A DNA stretch of 64,000 bases from Botryosphaeria dothidea (Eukaryota; Ascomycota; Dothideomycetes; Botryosphaeriales; Botryosphaeriaceae). The notes below the pieces were generated by a model that was not told the DNA's origin, did no database searches, and saw only the letters and a list, made by a program, of their open reading frames with translations. Positions 1 through 11,395 of the stretch are shown here, in pieces. A program made the translations under genes and the position numbers. How positions within the stretch are numbered: position 1 is the first letter of the stretch; each line of letters begins with the position of its first letter. The stretch spans positions 3,720,001 to 3,784,000 of the forward strand of contig WWBZ02000040.1 of NCBI GenBank assembly GCA_011503125.2, written 5' to 3'.

Positions 1-789
1 GCGCCAAGGTGTCAACTGACGAGGTAGGTGCACATACGGCCTTTATCTTAGCCTCCCAATGTGGCATTCATCTACACCGACGGCCACGCAAGAGAAGGCG
101 CCGTTTCGGGCGATGGCTCCGCTCATCAATGCTCCTGGCGACTCCGAAAACGAGCCTTCCGTTATTCCAGCGCCGCGTCACTTGCAGTTGCTTGCGCGAG
201 GCTCGCCGTGGCTGACGTCAAGGAAAGCTCGTCGCCTCCCCCCTCCCCCCTCCCCCCCCCAAAAAGCTTGAGCAGCAGTTAGCGCTCCCTGCCGGCACGC
301 TACTCCCTCGGCTGCGGCGCGAGCCTTCACCTGACGTGCGTCTTGTGATGGCGAGGCGACTAATACGACGGAAGGATGGCCACACTAAGGCCTGAGCCAC
401 CTACTTGCTGGGGTTTAGCGAGCCGCGCGCCTACTCACGAGTAAGCGGTCACCGTCTCGAATGAACCGACAGGCAGGGTAACCTCAGGGGTCTAGAACCA
501 GGTCAGCGGGTGGCTGCGGGCAACCAGCGGCACGGACACCTCATTATTCCCCGATGGCGCATGCACCACTATGGCCGACAACAGCACGCATCCGACGCTA
601 AGTACACACCACCAACGCCCGCTGAATCAAGGCCACTTGAATGCCTGTTATATCTTGCTGCGTCCCATGCATGCAGTAGTCAAAGCGCCATTCATTCATT
701 CGACCCGTCTCTCCTTCACGTCTTTCTAGTATCAGCAAGCTCGCCCGACACTGCCGCCCGCCGCCGTCCCTCTTTTCCAACCTTCCAAA
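1..789. other. Upstream region of the terpene cyclase
   Basis: No coding region is supported here. The stretch holds a pyrimidine-rich C/T tract at about 235-262 and otherwise mixed sequence with short frames open on both strands. It presumably contains the promoter and 5' leader of the terpene cyclase that starts at 790. I see no clear TATA box. Confidence 0.5.
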
Positions 790-2385
790 ATGCCCGGCCA
801 AAACCTGCAGTTGGACAAGATCGCAGATGCCGAGGACCTCGCCGAGGTCATTCCGGTCGTGTTCTCATGGAACTACATTCCGCGGCTGCCGTCGTTCATC
901 GTCGCCCAGGACTGGACCTTCGAGCTGCCCATTGACGCAAACCGCCATGCCGTCGACCCCTCTTTCCGCAACTCTTTTCCCATCTATCCGAAGGCGGCTG
1001 GCTTGCCGTATCATACAGGTCTGACGTGTGCGCGCCACAATCGCTTTTGGCGTCCCGCGCTCAAGTATGCGGCAGAGCTGTGCGAACTGCTGGCTGCCGA
1101 CCAGAGCTACAACAACGCCAATCTTACGCGAGGCGGCACCCTGGCTAGCATCGGGCAGCGCGAGCTGAAGAAGCCCGAGGGCGAGCGCTTTGTCACATTT
1201 GCCATCAATCTCTTCCCGCAGGCCGACGAAGAGCGCATGCAACTAATTGCCACCGGCATCCTGTTCGTCGTGACCTTTGACGGTAAGTCATCACTTCCTC
1301 GGACCACCTCGGAAACTCCGATTATGCGAGCAACATTGCGGCAAGCCAAGGATCCTGCAATCGCCGCGGCATCTATTGAAATTGCTCGGTCGAACTATTG
1401 TACTGACTACCACCTCTGCAGATTCATGGGAAGAAGCGCCAGGCGAATCGGTAAGCAGCCCCTCTACCCCTCCCCCTCCCACCACGTCACATCCCCACGA
1501 GCCCCGCCGCCTAACCCATACAGGCCCGGATGCCAATTTTCGCCACCCCACCAGCCCGAACCTATCCAATTGACCACAATTGACTAATTGCTGACCTGAT
1601 CGCTCCGGTTTTTAGCTCAAAAACGTTCAAGACGACTTCGTCGCCCGTCTCCGCGGCCAGAAGACCGCCGCCGCCACCACGGGCACGCCGTTGCAAGCCC
1701 GCATCGACGAGATCGTTCGGCGCTGTCACGAGCTGGACGCACGCACGGGTAAGCCAAATTAACCCACACTATTTTTTTTCTTTTTCAAAAAGAAAAGAAG
1801 AAAGAGAGAAAAAAAATTGACACCACAAAACCAACAGGCACCGACGGCGGCGCCCACTTCATCGACGCCATGCTCGACTGGGTCCAGCACCAGCAGCCCT
1901 CGTCGCGCTTCGCCACGCCGCGCGAGTACCTCGACTACCGCTGGACCGACGCCGCCAACGCCTGGCTGATCGCGTCGTGCAAGTTCTCCATCGCGAGCCC
2001 CGTCTCCCTCTCCGATCCCGCGCTCGCCCGCCTCTGCCGCCTCGCCGGCGACCACGTCTCCATCGTCAACGACCTCGGCTCGTTCGATAAGGAGCGCGCG
2101 GCGTACGAGGCCGGCCGCACGGTCGTGCTGATCAACCTCGTGCAGGTCGTGCGGGACTCGTGCGGGCTGGGGATCGACGACGCGAAGGCCGCGGCGTTCG
2201 CGCTGCAGCTGCTGAACGAGCGCGAGATCCTGGCGGAGCTGGAGCGGCTGAAGCGCGACGAGGAGCTGAGCGTCGAGCACTGGCGGTTCGTGGACACGCT
2301 GCTCGCGCTGATTGCGGGGAATACGTTTTACACGATGACGACGTCGAGGTATGGCGGGGAAGGCGCGAGGATTAAGAAGAACTGA
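790..2385 (+). CDS. Class I terpene cyclase (terpene synthase), 4 exons
   Basis: Predicted to ionise and cyclise a prenyl diphosphate, giving a sesqui- or diterpene in the cytosol. Exons 790-1282, 1422-1450, 1616-1748 and 1838-2385 join in frame to 400 residues, a normal length for the fungal Terpene_syn_C_2 type. The first metal-binding motif is D164-D165-S-W-E168-E. The second, NSE-type, motif is N296-D297-L-G-S300-F-D-K-E304. The conserved Arg-Tyr pair near the C-terminus is R389-Y390. All the usual catalytic landmarks are therefore present. Intron 1 splits the second Asp codon of the first motif, and the rest of that motif sits on a 29-nt exon. The gene converges on a Zn2Cys6 regulator 525 bp away. 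The product is not predictable, and no P450 or acetyltransferase lies next to it. Confidence in the family is high; exon 2 and 3 borders are inferred from frame and splice signals. Confidence 0.9.
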
Positions 2386-2909
2386 GGTGAGTGAGTTCGA
2401 AAGGGGTGGGGGAGGAGAAATAAGTCTTGTGCGCATCGAGTCGATAAGGCATGGTTCATGGTCATTTATGGTTTCCATGATCGTGGGGAGCATTGCATTA
2501 TACCCAGATTCTGCGAAGCATCTTAGTACGTACATACATCCATTTTTTCGGAATACTCTTTTCGGAGTGAGAGACATCTCCATGGATGGAACAAGATAGA
2601 TAGCTACAATCAAGGAGATGATCACCAAACTCCCTTACACATAAAAGAGAAGCCACCCACAACCACCCAGAAAACCCTTGACTGGTCTCGAGGGACTTTT
2701 CCTGATACTCCGCATGCCGAAACTCCCAAATCTGCCTGCCTTGATACATGTCATAGTAAATGAGTGGTGAGTCATGTAGCCGTTTGACTTCGCGGTCTGC
2801 GCCCTCCCTCTTGTGCGATTTAGCACAAGTCAAGCAGATTATTTGTGACACAGCGGAGACAACAAGCCAATAAAGGAGATTCGTATACATCGAGGTAGGG
2901 TGCTCGTCT
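2386..2909. other. Convergent 3' region
   Basis: This is the tail-to-tail spacer between the terpene cyclase stop and the stop of the Zn2Cys6 regulator. It should hold both 3' UTRs. I see no gene or strong repeat. Confidence 0.5.
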
Positions 2910-5050
2910 TTAAAAGTACCCAACCTCGCCGGGAAAGCTGGCCCAGAACTCCTGGGTAGCATTCACGAACATGGCATCCAGATCGGCGTCCGAGATGTTA
3001 ATGTCCATGTTCGCCCAGTCGTCAGTCAGGAAAGCATCGTCGGTGATTATTTGGTCCACAGAGTTCAAGGCAGGGGTCTGATTGGTCGTGGCTGGGACGC
3101 TCGAATCGGGAGCCTGTGGTGAAAATTAGCAATCTGTATCATCCTCTGGTTGGCTGCGGAAAGGGGAAGACGCACAATTGAACTAGGTACGGTTTGGGTG
3201 CTCCCATCTTCTTCCGCCTGGACTGGCGATGGTTGGAGAGCGCCATAGTCGATCATGGCGCTGCGGATTGTCCGTTGTTCTGAGTCGGGGATGCTGTTGC
3301 CGCCTTCGACTCGGACTCTGCGGTAGCAAGCCTGCATGCGCTTGATGGTTTCGAACTACAAGAGTCTCAGTAATGATTCCTCTCCCGTAACAGATGCAGT
3401 GAATTACCCATTGTTGTGCCATTGGCCATTGCTCCTTCATATCCTTCAGGAAAGTGCAGCCTCGGACGACCTGATCCTTGCTCTTGGCCATGGTCATGAC
3501 CCCGTTGACTTCATCGAAGTGGAAGCTATTCCTGTAGACGATCACGCCCACCGCGGTGTATATGGTAAATCCGATCCAGGGCACGAGGCCACGGACAAAG
3601 TAAAATCCAAAAGATTGGACCTTGTCGACCATTTCACAGACAGTAGTGGCAACTTCAAACAGTTCTTTTCTCGAAGCCTTTCGCCATTCGGTCCACGCAG
3701 GGCTTTCGGTTGCCCGCGAGCCCAGGCCGTTACTTTGTGAATCCAACCCAGGCCCGAGCATCGGAAGGTATGCTCGATGTAAGAACATCAAGCTCATGAA
3801 ATGGATGCAATGCATATAGATGAACCCTTGTCCTTGCTCGAGCGCATTGTGGGCTTCAAGAGTCCATATGCTGTACTGAAGCCTGGTTGGCAATGATTGC
3901 GACCACGCCTCAAGAGAAGACGACAGTTGCTGAAATCTGGAGGAAGGGTCCCAAGGCAGTTCTTCGTTCATGATGTTGGAGCACGCCCACGATGCGACGG
4001 CCCCCCACACGTCGGCAATCCGCAGACTGTAACCGATTATCCCAAGGTTACCCAGAGGAACAATGGACGAGAACGGGCTAAGGGAGCCATCCAGTCTCGG
4101 GGATCGGACGGCTTCACCAAAGACATACATATCCGTCTCACATGGAAGCTGTATCCGCATGTCGGTTGTGGATAAGGAGCGCTTCCTGCCTTTCCCGCCG
4201 CTCAATAGACTGTCCATGAGGAAGCAAGTCCAAGCAGTGCGACGACGTTCCTCTGCCACGATGAAGTCCTGGTGACTTGGCAGTGCATTGGGCGAGACAG
4301 GGCTTTCTTCACACAGATTGAGGATCTGAACCATGCGGATGGCCATTCCCAGGTAGAACCAGGCTCTTCTGCCATTGCCGGCTCCCCAATCATGGCCCGT
4401 CAGCATCAGCAGAGCCTGGATGCGGGAAAGACTAGGGGTCTCCAGCTCAAGCTGGAGAATCTGGCGGGCATGGCCGGCGAAGGCGTTGCTAGCCTCCGTC
4501 GGGGTGGCGTAGGGCCCAGGGGCGTTGCGGCTGAACCTGTTTACGGTGAGGAGGGAGATGGCGATGGGTTGGTGGCAGGCACGTGAACCTACCTTACCGC
4601 AAGCGCCAAGATGGCCCAGACGACCCAGGAGTCGAGGGTCTTGTCGTTGACGCGTGACAGGAAGGTCGGGGTGTGGTGGAAGGACCACTTGTAAGAGCAG
4701 CGCAGGTAGCTGTTCTTGATCTCGTCCGTCATCAGCTGGAAGCCGTCGACGTCCGCCAACGACGTGTCCAGGCCGGCGGGGAACAGAGCGCGGACGGCGT
4801 GCGAGCCGTCGTTGGAGTGGGGGCGCTGGTCGCGCAGCGGAGAGCCATTCTCTTGCTGGACTTGGTTGGAAAAGTCAGAGGTCTGGCGGCGGCGCTTGGA
4901 CTGGCGGTGGATGGCAGAGGTGCCGGGCGGCGGGAAGCGGCATTGGTCCGCGCGGCCGGAAGCGTGGCAGCGGTCACAGGGCGGTTTGTCGCGGTGGATG
5001 CATTTCTGCTTGGCATTGCGACACGATACGCAGGCAATGGGGTTCCGCAT
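2910..5050 (-). CDS. Zn2Cys6 transcription factor with fungal-specific TF domain
   Basis: A nuclear DNA-binding activator or repressor. Four exons (5050-4593, 4536-3408, 3355-3176, 3113-2910) join in frame to 656 residues. The start at 5050 places the zinc cluster at the N-terminus: C7, C10, C17, C25, C28 and C37 (C-x2-C-x6-C-x7-C-x2-C-x8-C). A basic linker follows. Residues of about 180-420 match the middle homology region of fungal regulators (PF04082 type), including a helix rich in R-R-R-T-A-W near the Glu-Glu-Arg stretch. The last 70 residues are acidic and rich in Asp, Phe and Trp, like an activation domain. An open frame continues upstream to 5164, but the Met at 5050 fits the family best. 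It lies between the terpene cyclase and a rhodopsin-like gene, so it could regulate either. That link is inference. Confidence 0.88.
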
Positions 5051-5298
5051 GGAGACGGGTGTGAGTGGTTTGCGGGAAGGTGGATGCCGAAGAAACCTCC
5101 ACCGCCCCGCTAAAGTCCGGCCCTGCTCCGCCAAAGTCGTGGCCGCCGCCTGCCTTATCAGCAACCACTCACCGCGCGCTCTCCGTCGCCCGCGTACATG
5201 TATCTCAATTCCTTTATTTGTGCCCTATAGCTCCGGTGCCATGCGATCGAGAATGCCACTGCTCTCAAGCCAACCCGGCATCATACCATCGTCCAACT

Positions 5299-7319
5299 CT
5301 ATCTTGACCGCGGCGACGGGGGAGACCCTGGAGGCTCCAACCCCTGCATCGCTCTGATATCCGTCCTTGTCCCCTGTGCTAACGAGTTCCAGTGATCGAC
5401 TGCCACCTCTATGCTGTCCCGCTCAGTACTCGTTGTCCTCACCGCATACGACCGCTCTACATAAACCACATTGTCGTTGACGTCTCTTGGTCCTTCAGCC
5501 CGCTCCTCGCTATTCCTCTCCGAGAGCGTCGACAGCTCAATTCCCTGCTCTACGTCCAGCGGCATGATGTTCTCTTGCGAGTTGTTCTCATCGATCGAGA
5601 ACCCCGGCACGTTGGTGTCGACCCCGTACGCCGCACTGTCTGACCTCGACCCTTTCTTGGTGCCGCTGCTTCCTGTGCCCGAATTGCTGCTCTTGCTTCC
5701 GAACATCTTTTTCGAGTATCCTGCCTGTCTTGCTGGAGTTTCTGCTGGCGGGTCACCAGCTCCTGAAACCACCGCATCTACCGTACTGCTTCCGCCATTC
5801 CAAAAGTTGCGCGTCAAAAGTGGTCGCAGAATGGGCGCGTTGATTGCGAGGATGCCGATGATAGTCTCCCGGACACCCCAACGGTTAATCGTGATGCTCG
5901 ACGGCGCAGACCCCAGCGTAACAGCTGCGCGGATGATGGCTGCTGTGATGACGAAGAGGCCGGAACTCAGCAGCAATGCTATGAGTAGTTTCTTGAGCAG
6001 CGGGACCTTGAGGTGCCTGAGCATCGGCAGCGGAATACAAAGGATGGCAGCATCCGTGAGAACATCTGAGTTTGGTCAGTGACCAGAGCCATTCCCGGCA
6101 TGCAAGTAGAACTCACTGAGGACGGCGGTTACGAGAAAATTCTGCTTTTTGAGTGTACATGCAGCTGGCGGAAGGGGTCTGACTTGCCAGTTGTCTTCGT
6201 ATCTGGGATTGCTATGTCAGCCGAAGACTCTCAAAATCGCTCCTTTCACTTCTCTTACGGATGACAACCAAGTGATATCGTCAAGACTACTGCAGCATAA
6301 GACAGCGCTGTAAACCACGCGAGGTACTTGAGAGCTTTATGCTGCCAAAGAAGCCCGAAGGTCAAGCGTTTGCTGCAGCATGTTAATAGTCGTGGCTACG
6401 TATCATCCAGACTAGGTTCCACTTACTAGAAGAATAGCATAGTGGCCTGGTTTTAAGTCAGCCATTTGAAATAAAATCAAGCTGTCAGTTGACTGGAGCA
6501 GGGACAGCACATCTCTGATGGGCTAGGTCATTCCACTCTTATTCTCGAACTCGGACGGTACGATTCCGGAATGAAAGTGCCCAAAGTTGGACGGGCGCTG
6601 CCAGACCAACGGAAGACCGATCGGGCGGCAGGCGGTACTTTCAGGCACGATTCGAGTATGAAATGCTTGTGCTTGGGTCCAGCGGCTGCATTTCGTGCAT
6701 TTCTCACGTGGTTTCCGGAACCGTATTGGGAGGGAGCGGTCATCTGGATTGTGCTGTCCCTGCACCGGTCTTTCGAGGTCAAATTACTTACTTTCATACA
6801 CCATATGAGGGCTGTGTAGGAATACCATGCAGCTAATTGCATCTTGGATCCATATACAAGTCGGTTGATCTCCGCATCCGATAATCCATCGATTGAGGCC
6901 GGCGGCACGTCTACGTTCGTCCCATCCTTGTCTGAGATGAAATTATCAACTTGAGGTCTGATGTAAAGCAAACTAGTGGACCTCGGTTTGCTGATGCCGT
7001 GGTTCGAAGTGGACGCTTGGAGGACAAGGGCGCGGAACAGGAAAATTAGGTCGGCTTACAGCATATGTCCACTAGTGCGGCATCCATCGTGTACATGGCC
7101 AAAGTCTGTTTATGTTAGAGATTGAATAGCGAGTTTCCGTCAAGAGCTGACCATTATTGTCACGTAGTCGTCGCCCTGAAATCCCCTAAAGCCAACCATT
7201 CTGATCCGCACGCCAAATCGTATGAAGATGACTGTTACTCCAATTCCGAACCACGTCCATACTTCCGTCATATAGGTTGAATCACGTTTCAACAAGCTAT
7301 CAAGATCATTAGGGGCCAT
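5299..7319 (-). CDS. Fungal rhodopsin-like 7-TM protein (SAT4/PTH11-like), 7 exons
   Basis: An integral membrane protein of the fungal rhodopsin-domain family (PF20684), which includes PTH11-like putative receptors; ligand and partners are unknown. Exons 7319-7152, 7105-7060, 6931-6792, 6446-6427, 6372-6259, 6202-6117 and 6065-5299 join in frame to 446 residues. Family landmarks appear in order: R-G-F-Q-G-D-D-Y after TM1, L-F-F-Y-K-R-L-T-F-G split across the 20-nt exon 4, N-W-Q-V, C-T-L, N-V-L-T-D-A-A-I-L and W-G-V-R-E-T. The last 170 residues form a polar, Ser/Gly-rich cytosolic tail. Intron 1 has an uncommon GTCAGC donor. Intron 3 is 345 nt, against 51-128 for the other introns except the first (46 nt), because it contains an inverted-repeat element at 6491-6770. 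Family assignment is firm; the first intron is less certain. Confidence 0.85.
6491..6770. mobile_element. Putative MITE inside intron 3 of the rhodopsin-like gene
   Basis: A 280-bp segment is bounded by terminal inverted repeats at 6491-6511 and 6750-6770. The arms match at 19 of 21 positions and share a perfect 14-bp core, GCAGGGACAGCACA. No transposase is encoded. Removing the segment leaves a 65-nt intron, the normal size for this genome. No target-site duplication longer than TT is visible. Only one copy is in the window. Classification as a MITE is inference from the structure. Confidence 0.6.
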
Positions 7320-9173
7320 GACCGCGCTTCGCGTGCCGCTGGCACGGCGGTCAAGAGAGGGCTGAAGCAGTTGGAGGAGATGGCCGAGCAACACTCCGAT
7401 TACGGCGCATTCGTTTTCGACGGTAAGAGTGGCTGACTGTGCTATTACAACCGTAGGACAAGCGCAAGGTCGATCGGCATGGGGAGGCGGAGGAGCGTTC
7501 GGGAAGGAAATTTTTGGATGGAATGCAGAGAGGAGGCTTAGGGTTTTGATTTCATCATCACATCCGACCGGCCAGCGGGGCGCTAGTCAAGCATACACAA
7601 GGAACCCGTAGAGCTTCTCAATGGACTAGTGATCGGCAACGGCATAGACGGGAGAAGGGACGGCCAAAGTATGGAGTAGCTGCGAGTCAAGTGGTAGGGC
7701 AGAGGAGGGCGTGCGCCAGGGCCACCTCTCCGGATTTGCGTGGCTGAACACGCACCTCTCTACACTGGAAGCTTACATCGATCGATCGTGTGAGGGGTTG
7801 CCAAGGATTCTACTCAGGACTGTTCCCCGGCTCTGTCGCGAGTCCCTGGGAGCGGAAGACACCGAGACAAAACTGGGAACGGAGGGCTAGTAGCCGATGG
7901 AAACTTCGCGGGCCGACTTTTGCTTTGGCATGCGACGGCCTACAGCGCAACAAAAAGCGATGGCGCTCAGGTTAGCTCTCGTGACGGGGAGCCAAGCTGA
8001 AGAGCAAGCAGGGCTGTCGTGGTTGTCCGGGAGGGGCAGGGAAAGGCGGGAGGAACTAGGTGCAGAGGATCGCCCATGGCCTCGGCGGATTCGGCGAATT
8101 TGATCTCAGCATTCGTCCTGTTGAGGCTGTCAATGGAAGCCGGGAAGATGGAGGCTGACGGCGGTTCTGCATGCGGTTCAAAGGACCCGTGCAGCCGATC
8201 TAGTGCCAACTCAATCAGAGTTATCGGCAGTTGTTTGTGCTGGCCAGAGAAACTGCCAGACGCAGAGTTCTCCGAAAGGCAAGCTCCAGGGCCTATTGCG
8301 TCCCACGTGTGCCAGTGTAGGCAAGAGTCAATGTGTGGGCTCATACGTCATGGCCTGGATTGTGTCGGCTTTGGTCCCAATGAGGGGCAAGACAAAAATG
8401 CACGAATGGGTTGCTGTTCAAAGCTGTTTGCTGGGCGCTGATGAGTTCGCATGCATGCATGCATATCGGACGAATGAAAGGATGCGGTGATGAGTCCGGG
8501 ATGAAGCTTTAGTGACATGAGAAAAAGTCAAGTCGCTCCTAAAAGTTGCATTGATAGCGAAACAGGGGATGATGTCGGATTTCACTACTCTGTCCTTGTC
8601 TGTTGGAAGGTGACTGATGGGTTATGCGCGGCGAGGTCGACGTGCCACCTGCGGCTGACAAAAAGCGTGGCTTTGGTAGGTCAGCAAGCATGATTTCCAG
8701 GACGGCCCGAGAGCGACATAATGGATGGAATTCTGGGATAGCCCGAGCAAGTCAGGCGATGAGATGCAATGCGATGAAGAAATAGACTACGAATAACGAG
8801 GTCGATATAACATGGCAGGGAGATACAATAAGCGCTGAGCGCCAGTCCGTGGCGACAGGAAACGATGGAGAGTAGCTTGAGGAGCATGCCTTGAGATTCA
8901 GGCGGGAGGAGGAGACTCGGGACGGGAAGAGCATGGCTGGCTGGCTCGTTTGTCAGCGTGCTCTCGGCCGGCTCGGAGCCTGAGACCGCCGGGAACACGG
9001 CGGGCCGGGCTGCCCCTCCGTCCCGCGAGGAATTAATTCCGTACACCTCTCCAAACACCAGCTTACGAGATCTCGCCCTTCGCGCTGTTGCTCCCGACGA
9101 CACAAATACCGTAGCCTCACGATGGCACCATCACACCAAACGAGGCGTCTTACCTCGCCCTGCCCCAATCCAT
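7320..9173. other. Divergent upstream region
   Basis: This 1.85-kb stretch lies between the divergent starts of the rhodopsin-like gene and the dioxygenase. Short frames occur on both strands but none has domain-like sequence or usable splice partners. It holds a (GCAT)4 run at 8449-8464. It presumably contains both promoters. Confidence 0.5.
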
Positions 9174-10185
9174 ATGAAGTCCCCTAGCCCGCTCTTCGTC
9201 ATGGCTTCCTTCCTGTCAGCCCTCCGCAGATCTCTCCTGCCCGCCGCAGCAGCATCCGACATCCAGCAGCAGCCCTTCCACTTCGCCGCCAATCAGTCCT
9301 CCGCAAACATGCCTCGTGCTCCAGTGGTCTGCGTCTCCCACGGTGGCGGACCCCTGCCCATCCTCGGCGACCCTGAGCACGCCAACTTCGTCAAGTCCAT
9401 GCGCGAAAAGGTTCCAGATATCCTGAAGTTGGGCACACCAGAGCAGCCTCGTGCCATCGTCCTCGTCACCGCCCACTGGTCTGAGCGCAATCCTACCATC
9501 TCCAATGGCCAGAAGCACTCGCTGCTCTACGACTACTCAGGCTTCCCCCCCGAGAGCTACAAGCTGAAGTACGATGCCCCTGGCGCGCCCGATGTTGCCA
9601 ATGAGGTTGCTGAGGCCTTGAAGTCCGAGGGACTGTCGCCAGAATTTGATGAGGACAGAGGTAAGCAGAAACACCTTCGCGCATGCCCTCGCCAGACACT
9701 GACATGTCGCAGGTTGGGATCATGGCGTCTTCATCCCCATGCTCTTGATAAACCCCAAGGCCGACGTACCCATCGTCCAAATGTCGGTTCTGCGCTCCGA
9801 GAACCCGGCCGACCACTTCCGCATGGGACGCGCGCTTTCCAAGCTTCGGGATTCGAACGTCGCCATCGTTGGCTCCGGTTTTCCCACACTCCACAATTTC
9901 CGAGCCATGTTCTCGGGCTTGACGCACGAGTCGTCGTTCAAGAGTAAGAATGATGCTTGGAGCAGGGCAGTCAACGAGGCAGTGAAGGAGCAGGATCCCG
10001 AGGAGAGGCAGAAGAAACTCGAGGGATGGCGAAAATTTCCTGGGGCCTATGATATGCATCCAAGGGGCGGTGCTGATCATTTCTTGCCCTTGATCGTGTG
10101 TGCCGGAGCAGCCGGAGAAGCGAAGGGCAAGACCTACACTGACAAGTTCATGGGTCTGGATATGTTTTCGTACTATTGGAAATAA
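9174..10185 (+). CDS. LigB/DODA-type extradiol ring-cleavage dioxygenase
   Basis: Predicted to open a catechol-type ring using a non-haem metal, in the family of 4,5-DOPA extradiol dioxygenase (PF02900). Exons 9174-9660 and 9713-10185 join in frame to 319 residues. The core begins at the Met at 9309 (M-P-R-A-P), and from there the protein is 274 residues, the usual family length. Likely metal ligands are the His in V-S-H-G-G-G-P and the His in W-D-H-G-V-F, with T-A-H-W-S-E between them. The C-terminus has the M-H-P-R-G-G-A-D-H-F-L-P-L motif. The 45 extra N-terminal residues from 9174 (or 36 from the Met at 9201) are rich in Ala, Arg and Ser and might be a mitochondrial targeting sequence. The substrate is unknown. 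It ends 128 bp from a convergent ABM-domain gene. Confidence 0.87.
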
Positions 10186-10313
10186 GGGAGCATAGCGAGG
10201 CGCATGGGAGGAGTTCAGGTCTAGTTTCGTAGGTTCAGCTGCAATGCATGATATGATTGTATACCACAGAGTTGTGGCAATTGATGCTACACGAAACATG
10301 TAAATGCAGACAG

Positions 10314-10754
10314 CTAGATTTTGGCGCCCCGTTCAGCCCTATCCTCAAAGCCGGCGACGGGCTGCGACGGGAGGATGGTCATATCAACCATGCTGCCAAG
10401 CTGGGCACCCATTTCCTTGAACTTGGGGGATTGCGCGTGTGCATCTAGAGCCGCCTTATCCTTGTACCTGCGGTGGGGCGTCAGTGAATCATGGGCAGGG
10501 ACTGCGGAGAATCAGACAAACGCACGTCTCAATCATAGTGAAGACGGTCTTTCCCTTGCCGAGTGACTTGTGCAGGCGGTAACGGAGGGTACCAGGCTCG
10601 TTCTCGAAGACCCACGCAGCATGGCCGGCAAGAAGCTCTTCGATCTGGCATTTTCAGTCAGCACGTAGCTATAACGGCGAGGGGTAGCGCGCACCTTGTC
10701 GACTGGCTGGCCATCCTTGGGCGTTATGATGGCGGTGACGACGATTCCCGACAT
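10314..10754 (-). CDS. Small ABM-domain (antibiotic biosynthesis monooxygenase-like) protein
   Basis: A dimeric alpha/beta-barrel type protein (PF03992 family) whose members act on quinones or aromatic polyketides, or are stress-related. Exons 10754-10695, 10644-10526 and 10467-10314 join in frame to 110 residues, the family's usual size. Visible features are the N-terminal strand I-V-V-T-A-I-I-T, the E-P-G-T-L-R-Y core, the motif I-E-T-Y-K-D-K-A-A-L-D-A-H, and the S-P-K-F-K-E-M-G segment typical of YgiN-like proteins. It converges on the extradiol dioxygenase, which suggests but does not prove a shared role in aromatic metabolism. The specific substrate is not predictable. Confidence 0.85.
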
Positions 10755-11395
10755 AACTCTCGTTTCGGTAAATTGTGGAAGATCAAATTGAGAGGTGTGA
10801 CGAAGAGCAGAGCAACGTCGTTAAAATGCAAACGCTGATGAGTGAACGGGCTGGTTCAGACCTCGGGTCCACAGCTTTCTGACCAAAGCAGCCAAATCGC
10901 CGAGGCTCACCCCGAAACTGCACGTCTCTTTTCTTCACACATCTGTCAAACTCCACCGAACTGCACTGGAGACTGTCCGGTCTTCGCCATGCACACCGAG
11001 GCGGCTGGTCTTATCAATTCCATGACTGTTTACACGGCTCAACGTGACGACAAATTCCGGGGCTTATCACGGATGCCTTCCGACCGCGGTTTCTACACCG
11101 CCGATTCCTCTTCGCTTCCACCGAGAGCGCAGCGTGAATTCTGTCTCAAAGCTTGGGTGTCTCTTCACATCGGCCTATCGTTGCACGGCTGCTGCTGTAC
11201 CTGATCTTTCGACAGTCCATTACGTCAACAGCGGCTGATCTGACAGCGGCCTTCCCCGCTTATCGGCTGACACCCCTGCTCAACATCTAAAAACTACAGG
11301 GCCATGCTCATTTGGATAAAAGCGGGCTGTCCCTAGCCCGCACGTCTTGTCCGCTTTTGACTGCTCATCTTGCTGCCTTTTCGCCTCTGCGAGCC
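10755..11395. other. Divergent promoter region
   Basis: A 640-bp spacer between the ABM-domain gene (-) and the amidase (+), presumably holding both promoters. A frame is open at 10842-11204 but has no recognisable domain. I see no repeat or RNA gene. Confidence 0.45.

Noticed and set aside
8449..8464. (GCAT)4 run as a regulatory palindrome
   Set aside because: Simple repeat of four units; no gene start nearby, and chance expansion explains it.
8958..9173. Longer N-terminus for the dioxygenase
   Set aside because: The frame is open upstream, but the added residues are unlike the family and the conserved core starts at 9309.
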